This document shows positions 25,445 to 34,379 of a stretch of DNA of 64,000 bases, one piece after another. The stretch's first letter is position 1, and each line of letters opens with the position of its first letter. The translations under genes and the position numbers were made by a program. Source of the DNA: Bradyrhizobium betae (lineage in GTDB: Bacteria > Pseudomonadota > Alphaproteobacteria > Rhizobiales > Xanthobacteraceae); the NCBI RefSeq assembly GCF_004123905.1, contig NZ_MZXW01000053.1:434001-498000 (forward strand), written 5' to 3'. The notes below the pieces were generated by a model. The model worked only from the letters and a program-made list of their open reading frames with translations. It was not told where the DNA came from and ran no database searches.

Positions 25445-26019
25445 GCGCCACCGTCAATCCGCCAATCGTCTTCACCCAGGATGAGCTCGGCTGGGTGTCG
25501 TGGATCGAGCCGCTGCCCGAGACTGAGCTGACCGAGCGGCATTTCGCCGGCCTGGTCGATCGCTCGCGCGCCAAGTCGGAATATTTCCGCCTGCTGGTGC
25601 GCGACCCTGAAGTCCTTGAAGCCCGCACCAAGACCGACAAGGACATCTTCTACAACGTCGCCGACGGCCTGCCGCGCGCCGAGCGTGAGCTCGCGGCGGC
25701 CGCGACTTCGCGCTACAACGGCTGCATCTACTGCGCCTCCGTGCATGCGCGGTTTGCCAGCACCTATTCCAAGCGCCGCGACGACGTGCAGCGCCTGCTC
25801 GACGAGGGCGTCAAGGCCGATCTCGGTGAGCGCTGGAATGCCGTGGTCAAGGCGTCGGTCTCACTGGCCGCGACGCCGGTCGCGTTCGGTCCCGACAATA
25901 TCGAGGAGCTGCGCCGCGCCGGTCTCGACGATGCCGAGATCGTCGACGTCATCAACGGCGCCTCGTTCTTCAACTGGGCGAACCGGCTGATGCTGTCGCT
26001 CGGCGAGCCCTCGAAATAG
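25441..26019 (+). CDS. Alkylhydroperoxidase AhpD-like protein, Avi_7169-like
   Basis: 192 residues. The redox CxxC is seen in NGCIYCASVHARF (about residues 98-110), with His and Glu neighbours of the AhpD proton relay. The opening IVFTQDELGWVSWIEPLPETELTERH and the spacing match the peroxidase-related group named after Avi_7169. It overlaps the CMD-domain gene by 4 bp, so translation is coupled. A thiol peroxidase or disulfide-exchange role downstream of the flavin monooxygenase is plausible. Confidence 0.85.
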   Translation: MSATVNPPIVFTQDELGWVSWIEPLPETELTERHFAGLVDRSRAKSEYFRLLVRDPEVLEARTKTDKDIFYNVADGLPRAERELAAAATSRYNGCIYCASVHARFASTYSKRRDDVQRLLDEGVKADLGERWNAVVKASVSLAATPVAFGPDNIEELRRAGLDDAEIVDVINGASFFNWANRLMLSLGEPSK

Positions 26020-26080
26020 GCAATCTCACCGGCACAAGAATTGCTGCTTTGTTTCAACACCTGAGTGGATGGAGCCTTTC

Positions 26081-27238
26081 ATGAGCAACATCGATCGCCG
26101 TACCCTGGTCAAGGGCTCGCTTGCCGCCATGATGGCTGGCGCCGCCTTCTCGCGCAGCGCGTTTGCGCAATCCTCCGAGCCGATCCTGCTCGGCGTCAGC
26201 GGTCCCCTCACCGGGCCGAACGCGCAATATGGCACGCAGTGGAAGCAGGGCTTTGACCTCGCGCTGGACGAGATCCAGGCGGCCGGCGGCATCAACGGCC
26301 GTAAGCTCGCCTACAATTTCGAGGACAGCCAGAGCGACCCGCGCCAGTCGGTGGCGATCGCGCAAAAGTTCGTGTCCGATCCCCGCATCGTGCTGGAGCT
26401 CGGCGATTTCTCCAGCCCGGCCTCGATGGCGGCATCCCCGATCTATCAGCGCGCGGGCCTCGTGCAGTTCGGCTTCACCAACTCGCATCCTGATTTCACC
26501 AAGGGCGGCGACTTCATGTGGAGCACGTCGGTCAGCCAGGCCGACGAACAGCCGCTGCTGGCGGCCTATGCCGTGAAGAAGCTTGGCCTGAAGAAGCTCG
26601 CAGTGCTGCACCTCAACACCGATTGGGGCCGCACCAGCCGTGATTATTTCGTCAACGCCGCGAAGGAGTATGGCGCAGAGATCGCGGTCACCGAAGGCTA
26701 CATCGCGGAAGAGCGCGACTTTCGCTCGACGCTGGTGCGCGTTCGTGACGCCAATCCGGACGGGCTGGTGCTGATCTCCTATTACTCCGATGGCGCGCTG
26801 ATCGCACGTCAGGCGCGTCAGGTCGGGCTCAAGCAGGTGATTTGCGCGGCAAGCTCGGTCTATTCGCCGAAATTCCTGGAGCTCGGCGGCGAGGCGGTCG
26901 AGGACGTCCATGTCGGCACGCGCTACTTCCCGGAAGACCCACGGCCCGAGGTGCAGAAATTCATCGCGGGCTTCAAGAAGAAGTACAACGGGCTCGAGCC
27001 CGACGCCTTCAACGCCTACGCCTATGACGCGATGAACATGGCGGCCGCCGTGGTCAAGATCGGTGGCACCGATCGCCGTGCCGTCCGCGACGCCTTCATG
27101 AAAGTAAAGGATGTTCCGAGCGTGATCTTCGGCGCTGCGACGTTCGACGTCGCGACCCGTCGCGTCAAGGGTGCCATGAACGCCGAGCTGGTCGTGCGCA
27201 AGGGGCAGTTCGCGCTCTGGGACGGCAAGCCGACCTGA
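26081..27238 (+). CDS. Liv-type ABC transporter substrate-binding protein
   Basis: 385 residues from the ATG at 26081, chosen over the Met at 26069 because GGAG lies 6 bases upstream. A Tat-like or Sec leader (DRRTLVKGSLAAMMAGAAFSRSAFAQ) is followed by a type-1 periplasmic binding fold: PILLGVSGPLTGPNAQYG, GGINGRKLAYNFEDSQSDPRQSVAIAQKFV. This is the branched-chain-amino-acid receptor family, which also binds amides, aromatic acids and urea. It precedes the matching permease by 12 bp and belongs to one importer with it. The ligand is unknown. Confidence 0.92.
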   Translation: MSNIDRRTLVKGSLAAMMAGAAFSRSAFAQSSEPILLGVSGPLTGPNAQYGTQWKQGFDLALDEIQAAGGINGRKLAYNFEDSQSDPRQSVAIAQKFVSDPRIVLELGDFSSPASMAASPIYQRAGLVQFGFTNSHPDFTKGGDFMWSTSVSQADEQPLLAAYAVKKLGLKKLAVLHLNTDWGRTSRDYFVNAAKEYGAEIAVTEGYIAEERDFRSTLVRVRDANPDGLVLISYYSDGALIARQARQVGLKQVICAASSVYSPKFLELGGEAVEDVHVGTRYFPEDPRPEVQKFIAGFKKKYNGLEPDAFNAYAYDAMNMAAAVVKIGGTDRRAVRDAFMKVKDVPSVIFGAATFDVATRRVKGAMNAELVVRKGQFALWDGKPT

Positions 27239-27250
27239 GGAATTTCCCGC

Positions 27251-29074
27251 GTGTCTTCCTGGCTCGACTACACGATCAACGGACTGATCGTCGGTAATGT
27301 CTACGCCCTCGTCGCGGTCGGGCTTGCGCTGATCTTCGGCGTCAGCCGGCTGATCAACTTTGCGCAAGGCTCGATCTATCTCGTCGGTGCCTATATCGGC
27401 TGGGTCGCGGTGGTGCAGCTACATACGCCGCTCCCCCTGACGATCATCGTGGTGGCCGTAGCCGCAGCGCTGGTCGGGTTGATCATCGAACGATTCGGCC
27501 TGCGGCCGCTGCAGAACTCGGTGCGCATCGCGCCGCTGCTCGCCACCATCGGCATCAGCTTCGTGCTCGATCAGCTGGTGATGCTGACCTTCTCGCCCAA
27601 CCCGCGCGCGCTGCCGAGCCAATTGCCGGACGTGCGCTTCCAGGTCGGTGGCGGCACGATCGGTCCGCTTGATCTGCTCATCGCCGGTGTCGGCCTCACC
27701 AGCGCATTGTTGCTGTTCGTGTTCCTGCGCTACAGCAAGCTCGGCTGGGCCGTCCGCGCCGCCTCGCAGGACCGCGACGCCGCCATGCAGATGGGTGTCG
27801 ACGTCAATCGCGTCAATCAGGCCGTGTTCGGCATCGCGGCTGCGCTCGGCGGCGTCTCCGGCATGCTGGTCGGCATGTACTACAACCAGATCGACACCGC
27901 GATGAGCCTTCAGGCGACGCTCAAGGGCGTCGTCGCCGAAGTCGTCGGCGGCGCCGGCAACGTGCCCGGCGCCGTGATCGGCAGCCTGCTGCTGGGATTG
28001 GTCGAGAGCTACGGCGTCGCCGTATTCGGCACCAGCTACCGCAATCTGTTCGCCTTCCTGCTGCTGGTCGTCGTCCTCGTGTTGCGTCCGAACGGCCTGT
28101 TCGCCAGCGCGCGGCAGGCGCCGCCCGAGCCGCTCACCGGCACTTTTATTGCGCCGAGCCGTCCGGTGCCCATCCCACGCTGGGCCTTGCTGGCTGCGGC
28201 CGCGATCTTCGCGATCCTCCCGCTGTTCCCAGTGTCCTTCTACGTGCTCCAGACCCTGATCAACGCCTGGCTGCTCGGCATGCTCGCGCTCAGCCTGACG
28301 CTGGTTGCCGGTACGATCGGCCAGGTCTCGCTCGGACATGCCGCGCTGCTCGCGATCGGCGCCTACACCTCCGCGCTGCTCTCGCTCACGTTCTCGGCTC
28401 CCGTCGGCCTCGCCATTATCGGCGGCGGCCTGATGAGCGCGGCGCTCGGTACGGCCCTGATCTCGCCGTCGTTCCGCCTGCGCGGGCACTACGTCTCGAT
28501 CGCGACGCTCGCGATTGGCGAGATCGTGTCGCTGGTGATCTTGAATTGGGAAAGCGTCACGCGCGGCCCGATCGGCATCTCCGGCATCCCGCCTTTGTCG
28601 CTGTTCGGCTATGAGCTGATCAGCCCGACCTCGATCTACTGGTTCAGCTTTGTCGTGATGGTCACGCTCGCGCTGCTCCAGGGCCGCCTGCTCAGCTCAC
28701 ATCTCGGCCGCAGCTTTCGCGCCATCCGCGACGACGACATCGCCGCGCGCGCCTATGGTCTCAGCCTGAACCGCTACAAATCGCTGGCCTTCATCTTCGG
28801 CGGGTTCGCGGCCGGCATCAGCGGCGGCATCGCCGCGCATCTCTATTCCTATATCAACCATGAGACCTTCAACACGCAGCAGTCCATCCTGGCGCTGACG
28901 GTCGTGATCCTCGGCGGCCTCGGCAACGTCGTCGGGGCCATCGTCGGCGCGGTCGCGCTGGTCGGCCTGCCCGAGATGTTCCGGATCGCGGCCGAGTATC
29001 GCATCCTGATCTATGGCATCGTGCTGCTGCTCCTGGTGCGGTTCAGGCCGCAGGGCCTGCTGGGGACGATGTGA
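27251..29074 (+). CDS. Fused LivH-LivM-type ABC transporter permease
   Basis: 607 residues from a GTG at 27251. The first half (about 1-285) is LivH-like (NGLIVGNVYALVAVGLALIFGVSRLINFAQG), and the second half (about 305-607) is LivM-like (LSLTLVAGTIGQVSLGHAALLAIGAYTSALL; GGIAAHLYSYINHETF). Many importers use two separate genes; here one polypeptide supplies both membrane domains, which is known but less common. About 17-18 membrane helices are expected. It forms the channel for the binding protein upstream and the two ATPases downstream. Confidence 0.92.
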   Translation: MSSWLDYTINGLIVGNVYALVAVGLALIFGVSRLINFAQGSIYLVGAYIGWVAVVQLHTPLPLTIIVVAVAAALVGLIIERFGLRPLQNSVRIAPLLATIGISFVLDQLVMLTFSPNPRALPSQLPDVRFQVGGGTIGPLDLLIAGVGLTSALLLFVFLRYSKLGWAVRAASQDRDAAMQMGVDVNRVNQAVFGIAAALGGVSGMLVGMYYNQIDTAMSLQATLKGVVAEVVGGAGNVPGAVIGSLLLGLVESYGVAVFGTSYRNLFAFLLLVVVLVLRPNGLFASARQAPPEPLTGTFIAPSRPVPIPRWALLAAAAIFAILPLFPVSFYVLQTLINAWLLGMLALSLTLVAGTIGQVSLGHAALLAIGAYTSALLSLTFSAPVGLAIIGGGLMSAALGTALISPSFRLRGHYVSIATLAIGEIVSLVILNWESVTRGPIGISGIPPLSLFGYELISPTSIYWFSFVVMVTLALLQGRLLSSHLGRSFRAIRDDDIAARAYGLSLNRYKSLAFIFGGFAAGISGGIAAHLYSYINHETFNTQQSILALTVVILGGLGNVVGAIVGAVALVGLPEMFRIAAEYRILIYGIVLLLLVRFRPQGLLGTM

Positions 29075-29919
29075 TGGCGGAGCAGCACACCATGCTGTCC
29101 CTGCGCGGGCTGACGCGCCGGTTCGGCGGCCTCACCGCGGTGGACGCCATCGATCTCGACCTCGCCAAGGGCGAGCTGGTCAGCATCATTGGACCGAACG
29201 GCGCCGGCAAGACGACGCTGTTCAATCTCGTGACCGGCCTCGATCGTCCCGATGCCGGCCAAGTCAGTTTCGAAGGGCAGGACATCACGGGCTTCTCGCC
29301 GGAACGGCTCGCTGGCCAGGGCATCGCGCGCACCTTCCAGCTCGGCCGCGTCTTCGGCAATCTCAGCGTCATGGACAACGTCCTGATCGGCGCGCACACA
29401 CGGCTGCGCGCGGTGAAGCCGGCGGTGCCGGTGATCGGCCCGCTGCTGGAGCTGGGATTGGCCCTGCTGCGCCCTTCAAGCGTCAGGGACGAGGAGGCGC
29501 GGCTGCGCGAGGAGGTGAAGACCATCCTCGCCCGCTTCGGCGAGCGGCTGCTGCCGCGCATCGACCAACCCGCCTATAGCCTCTCTTATGCCAACCGCCG
29601 CCGCGTCGAGATCGCCCGTGCGCTCGCCTTGAGGCCGCGCCTGCTGCTGCTGGACGAGCCGACCGCCGGCATGAACCCGACCGAGACCGCGGAAATGCAG
29701 GCGCTCGTCGCCGAGCTGAAGGCGGAAGGCCTGACCATCCTCTTGATCGAGCACAAGCTGGAGATGGTGATGCGCCTCTCCGACCGCGTCATCGTCATGG
29801 ACGAGGGCAAAAAGATCGCGGAAGGGCCGGGCGAACAGGTGCGTGTCGATCCCAAGGTGATCGAGGCCTATCTCGGCCATGGCCTGTCGGGCACGGCGGA
29901 GCAGGAGAGCGCGGCATGA
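29074..29919 (+). CDS. Liv-type ABC transporter ATP-binding protein (LivG)
   Basis: 281 residues from the ATG at 29074; a GTG at 29071 is the alternative. The start overlaps the permease stop (TGATG), implying coupled translation. The Walker A is GPNGAGKTT at about residues 38-46, the signature SYANRRRVEIARAL is a LivG-like variant of LSGGQ, and the Walker B is LLLLDEPTAGMNPTE. The C-terminal EAYLGHG ending is typical of LivG. It hydrolyses ATP to power uptake, pairing with the LivF-type ATPase next to it. Confidence 0.93.
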   Translation: MAEQHTMLSLRGLTRRFGGLTAVDAIDLDLAKGELVSIIGPNGAGKTTLFNLVTGLDRPDAGQVSFEGQDITGFSPERLAGQGIARTFQLGRVFGNLSVMDNVLIGAHTRLRAVKPAVPVIGPLLELGLALLRPSSVRDEEARLREEVKTILARFGERLLPRIDQPAYSLSYANRRRVEIARALALRPRLLLLDEPTAGMNPTETAEMQALVAELKAEGLTILLIEHKLEMVMRLSDRVIVMDEGKKIAEGPGEQVRVDPKVIEAYLGHGLSGTAEQESAA

Positions 29920-30656
29920 CGACAAACGCACCCGAACCGCTGCTGGCCCTATCGAACGTCAACACCTTCTACGGCCAGGCCCAGGTCCATTTCGATCTCT
30001 CGATCACGGTTGCGCGTGGGCACATCGTGTGCCTGCTCGGCGGCAATGCCAGCGGCAAGTCGACGACGATGAAGATCATTCTGGGCCTGGTCAAACCGCG
30101 CTCAGGTGAGGTCATGTTCGACGGCGCCTCTCTGATTGGGCTGACCACGCCGCAGATCGTCCGCCGCGGCATCTCCTCGGTGCCGGAGGCGCGGCGGTTG
30201 TTCGCGGACATGAGCGTCCGGGAAAACATCCTGATGGGCGCCTTCGTGCGCAACGACCGCGACGCGGTGGCGCAGGATCTCGACAAGATGCTCACGCTGT
30301 TTCCAAAGCTCGGCCAGCGGCTGTCGCAGCGCGCAGGCTCCCTCTCCGGCGGCGAGCAGCAGATGGTCGCGATGGCGCGCGCGCTGATGAGCCGTCCCAG
30401 GATGATCGTGATGGACGAGCCGACCATGGGTCTGTCGCCGCTCTATGTCGATCGCGTGCTGGAATTGATCCGCACCATCAACCAGGAAGATGTGTCGGTG
30501 TTCATGGTCGAGCAGAACGCCAGCCTCGCGCTCGAGATCGCGCATGAGGCCTATGTGCTCCAGACCGGCAAGATCGTGCTGTCAGGTCCGGCGCGCACGC
30601 TGAAGGATGACCCCCGTGTGAGGGACGCCTATCTCGGCGGGTCTGAAGCGGCGTAG
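29916..30656 (+). CDS. Liv-type ABC transporter ATP-binding protein (LivF)
   Basis: 246 residues; overlaps the LivG stop by 4 bp. The Walker A is GGNASGKSTT, the signature is SLSGGEQQMVAMARALM, and the Walker B is MIVMDEPTMGLSPLY. The Walker A has Gly-Asn-Ala-Ser in place of the usual Gly-Pro-Asn-Gly-Ala, still with the Lys and Ser needed for ATP binding. It ends with the Liv typical EAYLG-like tail DAYLGGSE. It is the last gene of the importer operon, and the palindromic repeat 16 bp downstream may mark the transcript end. Confidence 0.93.
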   Translation: MTTNAPEPLLALSNVNTFYGQAQVHFDLSITVARGHIVCLLGGNASGKSTTMKIILGLVKPRSGEVMFDGASLIGLTTPQIVRRGISSVPEARRLFADMSVRENILMGAFVRNDRDAVAQDLDKMLTLFPKLGQRLSQRAGSLSGGEQQMVAMARALMSRPRMIVMDEPTMGLSPLYVDRVLELIRTINQEDVSVFMVEQNASLALEIAHEAYVLQTGKIVLSGPARTLKDDPRVRDAYLGGSEAA

Positions 30657-30671
30657 CTCGATCTCTCCACT

Positions 30672-30752
30672 CGTCATGGCCGGGCTTGTCCCGGCCATCC
30701 ACGCTTTTCCCGCTGAAGAACGTGGATGCCCGGGACAAGCCCGGGCATGACG
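30672..30752. repeat. Large imperfect palindromic intergenic repeat
   Basis: Arms 30672-30703 and 30721-30752 are reverse complements at 30 of 32 positions around a 17-base loop. The motif CGTCATGGCCGGGCTTGTCC and its complement recur between genes in Bradyrhizobiaceae genomes, from memory. RNA from either strand would fold into a long stem that could stop or protect transcripts after the livF gene. Confidence 0.85.
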
Positions 30753-30867
30753 ACCCCCCAGTAAATTCGCATATGCGATCATCAGGCTCCCGCAGGGACT
30801 GGCTAGTGTGACCATTCTATGAAAATATCATACCGTTGCCGCGATGGGGTGTGCAGCGGGCGGAACG

Positions 30868-31914
30868 ATGTTCTTGACGAGATGGTCTTTGCGGGCAGTC
30901 GAGCCCGGACTGGTGCTGCTGTTCGGCGGGCTCATCGCCGCCAACATCGCTGCATGGGCCTGGGCCTTCGCGGCGTTCGGCGACCGGCCGACCGTCATGG
31001 CGACCGCGCTGCTGGCCTGGGTGTTTGGCCTTCGCCACGCCGTCGACGCCGACCACATCGCCGCGATCGACAATGTCGTGCGCAAGCTGATGCAGGCGGG
31101 CGGCGCGCCGCGCAGCGTCGGTCTCTACTTCGCGCTCGGCCATTCCACTATCGTGGTGGTCGCGACCATGCTGCTTGCGCTTGGCGTGGTCGGCCTTGGC
31201 GGCGACGGCCTGCTGAGGGAGATCGGCGGCTTCATCGGCACGTCGGTGTCGGCGCTGTTCCTGCTGGTGATCGCGGCGATCAATCTTGTGATCTTCGCCG
31301 GCCTGTGGCGGACCTTCCGTATGGCGCGCGAGCACGGCGTTCACGACACCGAAGGTCTTGACGCACTGCTCGCCAATCGCGGGTTCCTCGCGCGGCTGCT
31401 CGGCCCGATGTTCCGCCTGGTGACAAAACCCTGGCACATGTATCCGCTCGGATTCCTGTTCGGTCTCGGCTTCGACACCGCAACCGAGGTCGGCCTGCTC
31501 AGCATTTCCGCCAGCGAAGCCGCGCGCGGCGCCTCGCTCGCCGATGTCATGGTGTTTCCCGCGCTGTTCGCAGCAGGGATGGCGCTGGTCGACACCGCCG
31601 ATTCCGCGCTGATGGTCAGCGCCTATCGCTGGGCCTTCGTCGATCCCATGCGCAAGCTCTGGTACAACCTCACCATCACCGGCGCGTCCGTTGCGGTCGC
31701 ACTGTTCATCGGTGGCATCGAGGCGCTCGGCCTGATCGCCGACCGTCTTGGCCTCACGGGCGGTGTGTGGACGCTGGTCGACGGCCTCAACGAGTCGCTT
31801 GCGAATGTCGGCTTCGCGGTGATCGCGCTGTTCGCGGTCGCCTGGCTCGTCTCGGTCCTGCTCTATCGCCGCATGTTCGCCGCGCCCAACGTGGTTGCCA
31901 CTGAGGCGGCGTGA
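30868..31914 (+). CDS. NiCoT family nickel/cobalt permease (HupN/HoxN-like)
   Basis: 348 residues from the ATG at 30868, preferred to the ATG at 30844 because GGCGGA lies upstream. The signature of helix 2, RHAVDADHIAAID, carries the His and Asp residues that bind Ni2+ or Co2+. A second conserved segment, LGFDTATEVGLL, is in the middle, then GMALVDTADSALM. About eight membrane helices. It imports Ni2+ or Co2+, for uptake hydrogenase, urease or cobalamin. No metalloenzyme or B12 riboswitch is adjacent, so the choice of metal is open. It is convergent with the ATPase gene 28 bp on. Confidence 0.92.
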   Translation: MFLTRWSLRAVEPGLVLLFGGLIAANIAAWAWAFAAFGDRPTVMATALLAWVFGLRHAVDADHIAAIDNVVRKLMQAGGAPRSVGLYFALGHSTIVVVATMLLALGVVGLGGDGLLREIGGFIGTSVSALFLLVIAAINLVIFAGLWRTFRMAREHGVHDTEGLDALLANRGFLARLLGPMFRLVTKPWHMYPLGFLFGLGFDTATEVGLLSISASEAARGASLADVMVFPALFAAGMALVDTADSALMVSAYRWAFVDPMRKLWYNLTITGASVAVALFIGGIEALGLIADRLGLTGGVWTLVDGLNESLANVGFAVIALFAVAWLVSVLLYRRMFAAPNVVATEAA

Positions 31915-31942
31915 GCAGGGCGCGCGCTCTGAAACCGTCTGA

Positions 31943-33457
31943 TCAGGCCGAAGCCGCGCTCTGCGCTGACTCTACCGGCAGATCATCGCCATTGGGATCG
32001 CCCGGCGCGGTCGCCCAGGCCAATTCCACCAGCGTGACGAACCTGCGCCCGCCGCCGTCGAGCTGGACGACGATCAGGCCCTGCTCCTCCATGTAGCCGA
32101 GCAGGCGCTGGGCGCGGCGCAGCGAGTGCGAGCCGTAGGCGCGGGCGATCGCGGCATCGCCGGGGCAGGGCCAGCCCTCCTTGGCGGCGCGCGCGATCAT
32201 CATGAACACGCCCTGCATGTCGTCGGGCAGGATCGAGGCGCGCAGCGTCACCTCCTGCCAGGCATCGTCCTCGGCGATATCTGTGCCGAGCCCGGCGCGC
32301 GCATGCGTTAGCATCCGGCGGAATTCGTTGAGGTCGGGCACCGCGGAGCCGAGCCCCTCGATGCGGCAGCGGACCACGAATTCCTGATAGAGCACGCCGA
32401 TGGCGCGGAAGCCGGCATCGGGCGCAGCGAGCACGGCGCGAAGGGTACGATCGACGCGCTCGCGCCGCTGGGCAAGCTCTTCGGCGCTGACCGGTATCTC
32501 GATCACTTCGGGCCGGATCTCCGGTGTGGCGGCCGCCTTTGCCGCGCGGAGCTGTTCGAGCAAATCAGGCGCCGGGCGGCGTTGCGGCCGGCTGGCATCG
32601 GGCGGCGGCGCGGCCAGGATCACGGCGCGCATATCCTCAAGTGCGGCTTCCGGCATCGGCATCAGCCGCGGCGTCGAATTGCGCGGGCTGGTGTCGGTCG
32701 GGCCGATGTTCAGGCGCAACGGGCGTCGCGACAGCGCGGGTCCCAGCGCCATGAACTGCCCGCGCTCGAGATCGCGAAAGGCTTCGGCCTGCCGCCGCTC
32801 CATGCCGAGCAGGTCCGCGGCGCGCGCCATGTCGATGTCGAGGAAGGTCCGGCCCATCAGGAAGTTGGAGGCTTCGGCGGCGACGTTCTTGGCGAGCTTG
32901 GCCAAACGTTGCGTCGCGATGACGCCGGCAAGCCCGCGCTTGCGGCCGCGGCACATCAGATTGGTCATGGCACTGAGCGAGAGTTTTCGTGCCTCGTCCG
33001 AGACTTCGCCAGCCACGGCCGGCGCGAACAGCTGCGCCTCGTCGACGACCACCAGCATCGGGTACCAATGATCCCGGTCCACGTCGAACATCCCGCCGAG
33101 GAAGGCCGCCGCGCGCCGCATCTGGTTCTCGGCGTCCAGCCCTTCGAGATTGAGCACGGTCGAGACGCGATGCAGCCGCGCACGCTCGCCTGCGACCTGA
33201 AGGCCACGTTCGGTGTGATCCTCGGCCTCGATCACCAGATGGCCGAAGCGCTCGGCCAGCGTGACGAAATCACCCTCGGGATCGATGATGGCCTGCTGCA
33301 CCCAGGGCGCGCTCTGTTCGAGCAGCCGCCGCAACAGATGCGACTTGCCGGAGCCCGAATTGCCCTGCACCAGCAGGCGGGTCGCCAGCAGTTCCTCGAG
33401 GTCCATGGCGGCCGAGGCGCCCGCCGTGGTCTGCCCCATCTCGATTGCAACCGTCAT
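31943..33457 (-). CDS. HerA-like ATP-binding protein (DUF87-type)
   Basis: 504 residues. Walker A is GNSGSGKS at 32-39 and Walker B is MLVVVDEAQLF near 134-144, followed by LMCRGRKRGLAGVIATQRLAKLAKNVAAEASNFLMGR, the arginine-finger-like region of HerA/FtsK-type hexameric ATPases. Residues about 280-480 form a separate, helical C-terminal part with a possible winged helix at the end (RAYGSHSLRRAQRLLGYMEEQGLIVV). HerA proteins work with nucleases in end resection or in defence; no NurA or Sir2-type partner is seen nearby. Its role here is unknown. Confidence 0.85.
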   Translation of the reverse strand: MTVAIEMGQTTAGASAAMDLEELLATRLLVQGNSGSGKSHLLRRLLEQSAPWVQQAIIDPEGDFVTLAERFGHLVIEAEDHTERGLQVAGERARLHRVSTVLNLEGLDAENQMRRAAAFLGGMFDVDRDHWYPMLVVVDEAQLFAPAVAGEVSDEARKLSLSAMTNLMCRGRKRGLAGVIATQRLAKLAKNVAAEASNFLMGRTFLDIDMARAADLLGMERRQAEAFRDLERGQFMALGPALSRRPLRLNIGPTDTSPRNSTPRLMPMPEAALEDMRAVILAAPPPDASRPQRRPAPDLLEQLRAAKAAATPEIRPEVIEIPVSAEELAQRRERVDRTLRAVLAAPDAGFRAIGVLYQEFVVRCRIEGLGSAVPDLNEFRRMLTHARAGLGTDIAEDDAWQEVTLRASILPDDMQGVFMMIARAAKEGWPCPGDAAIARAYGSHSLRRAQRLLGYMEEQGLIVVQLDGGGRRFVTLVELAWATAPGDPNGDDLPVESAQSAASA

Positions 33458-33560
33458 GCCCCGACTCAGGCCCTTCCATTCGCGGACAGGGGCTTATCAA
33501 CCCCGTCGCGGCGCGTCGAGCACTACGGCGCGAATCATGCTGTGTTGCCCACGGCGGAGT

Positions 33561-34379
33561 TCAGGCGTGCCCCGACAACCGTAGAAGTGCGGGCCGATAG
33601 GGCGCTTGCGGATCGTCGTCCTCGTTCTCGGGGATCGCGCAGGAGCCGAATTCCTGCCCGATGCGCTCGATCTCGGCGACGCGCTCGTGCAGCCGCCGCA
33701 GATGTTCGGGCGATGCCGCCCGCCAGAACCGGAACGTGTCAGCAGTTAGCGGCAGGAACGCCGTGCCGAACAGGGTCGGTTCGGGAACGATGGTTCGTCC
33801 GAGCAGCAGGAACCGGTTCTCGCCGGAGACAATGAGGGTCGCATAGCCGCGGTTTCCGACCCGCCTGATACCATTCAGCGACCATTCGGCGAGCTTGCTG
33901 AAATACGGCTCCTCGCGCCAGCGATCGGGGCAATGGTCATCGACCGTCACATTCACGGCGTCCTGGCTGAAATGCACGATGATGCCCGCCTTCGCGGGAA
34001 ACCACTCGTCGTCGAGATGGCCTTGCAGCCAGGCGCAGACGAAGGAGCGGCACATCTGTGGACGGCGGTCGTAGATGTTGCATCCGATGCCCGTCTGCCA
34101 ATGCTTGCAGAGCTGGTTCACCGGCTTGTCGACGGCCGCGACCTCGAGGATATCGCAGCAGGCGTTGCATGATCCGCATTGTCGCGCGGGCTTTGTCGTC
34201 TTCGGAAGGCCGGTCGCGCGAAAGCCCTGGCCGTCGCGCACCAGCAGCTTCTGCTTCTCGAGCGCGTTCAACGCACGTTCGATCTTGAGGCGGGATAGTC
34301 GGGTGGCGTCGATCACTCCCTTGATCGTCGTCGCGCCCGCCTCGACTGCGCGGACGACGCTCAGCATCGCCTGATCCAT
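33561..34379 (-). CDS. YkgJ-type cysteine-cluster protein with winged-helix-like N-terminus
   Basis: 272 residues. Residues 1-55 resemble a small winged helix (SRLKIERALNALEKQKLLVRDGQGFRATG). The cysteine cluster follows: C68, C71, C74, C75, C91, C100, C110 and C115 in CGSCNACCD, CKHW, GCNIYDRRPQMCRSFVC, the YkgJ (CxxCxxxC) zinc- or iron-sulfur-cluster signature. The rest (about 120-272) is less conserved. YkgJ function is not established. The gene is 103 bp upstream of the HerA-like gene on the same strand, so cotranscription is possible. Confidence 0.8.
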   Translation of the reverse strand: MDQAMLSVVRAVEAGATTIKGVIDATRLSRLKIERALNALEKQKLLVRDGQGFRATGLPKTTKPARQCGSCNACCDILEVAAVDKPVNQLCKHWQTGIGCNIYDRRPQMCRSFVCAWLQGHLDDEWFPAKAGIIVHFSQDAVNVTVDDHCPDRWREEPYFSKLAEWSLNGIRRVGNRGYATLIVSGENRFLLLGRTIVPEPTLFGTAFLPLTADTFRFWRAASPEHLRRLHERVAEIERIGQEFGSCAIPENEDDDPQAPYRPALLRLSGHA

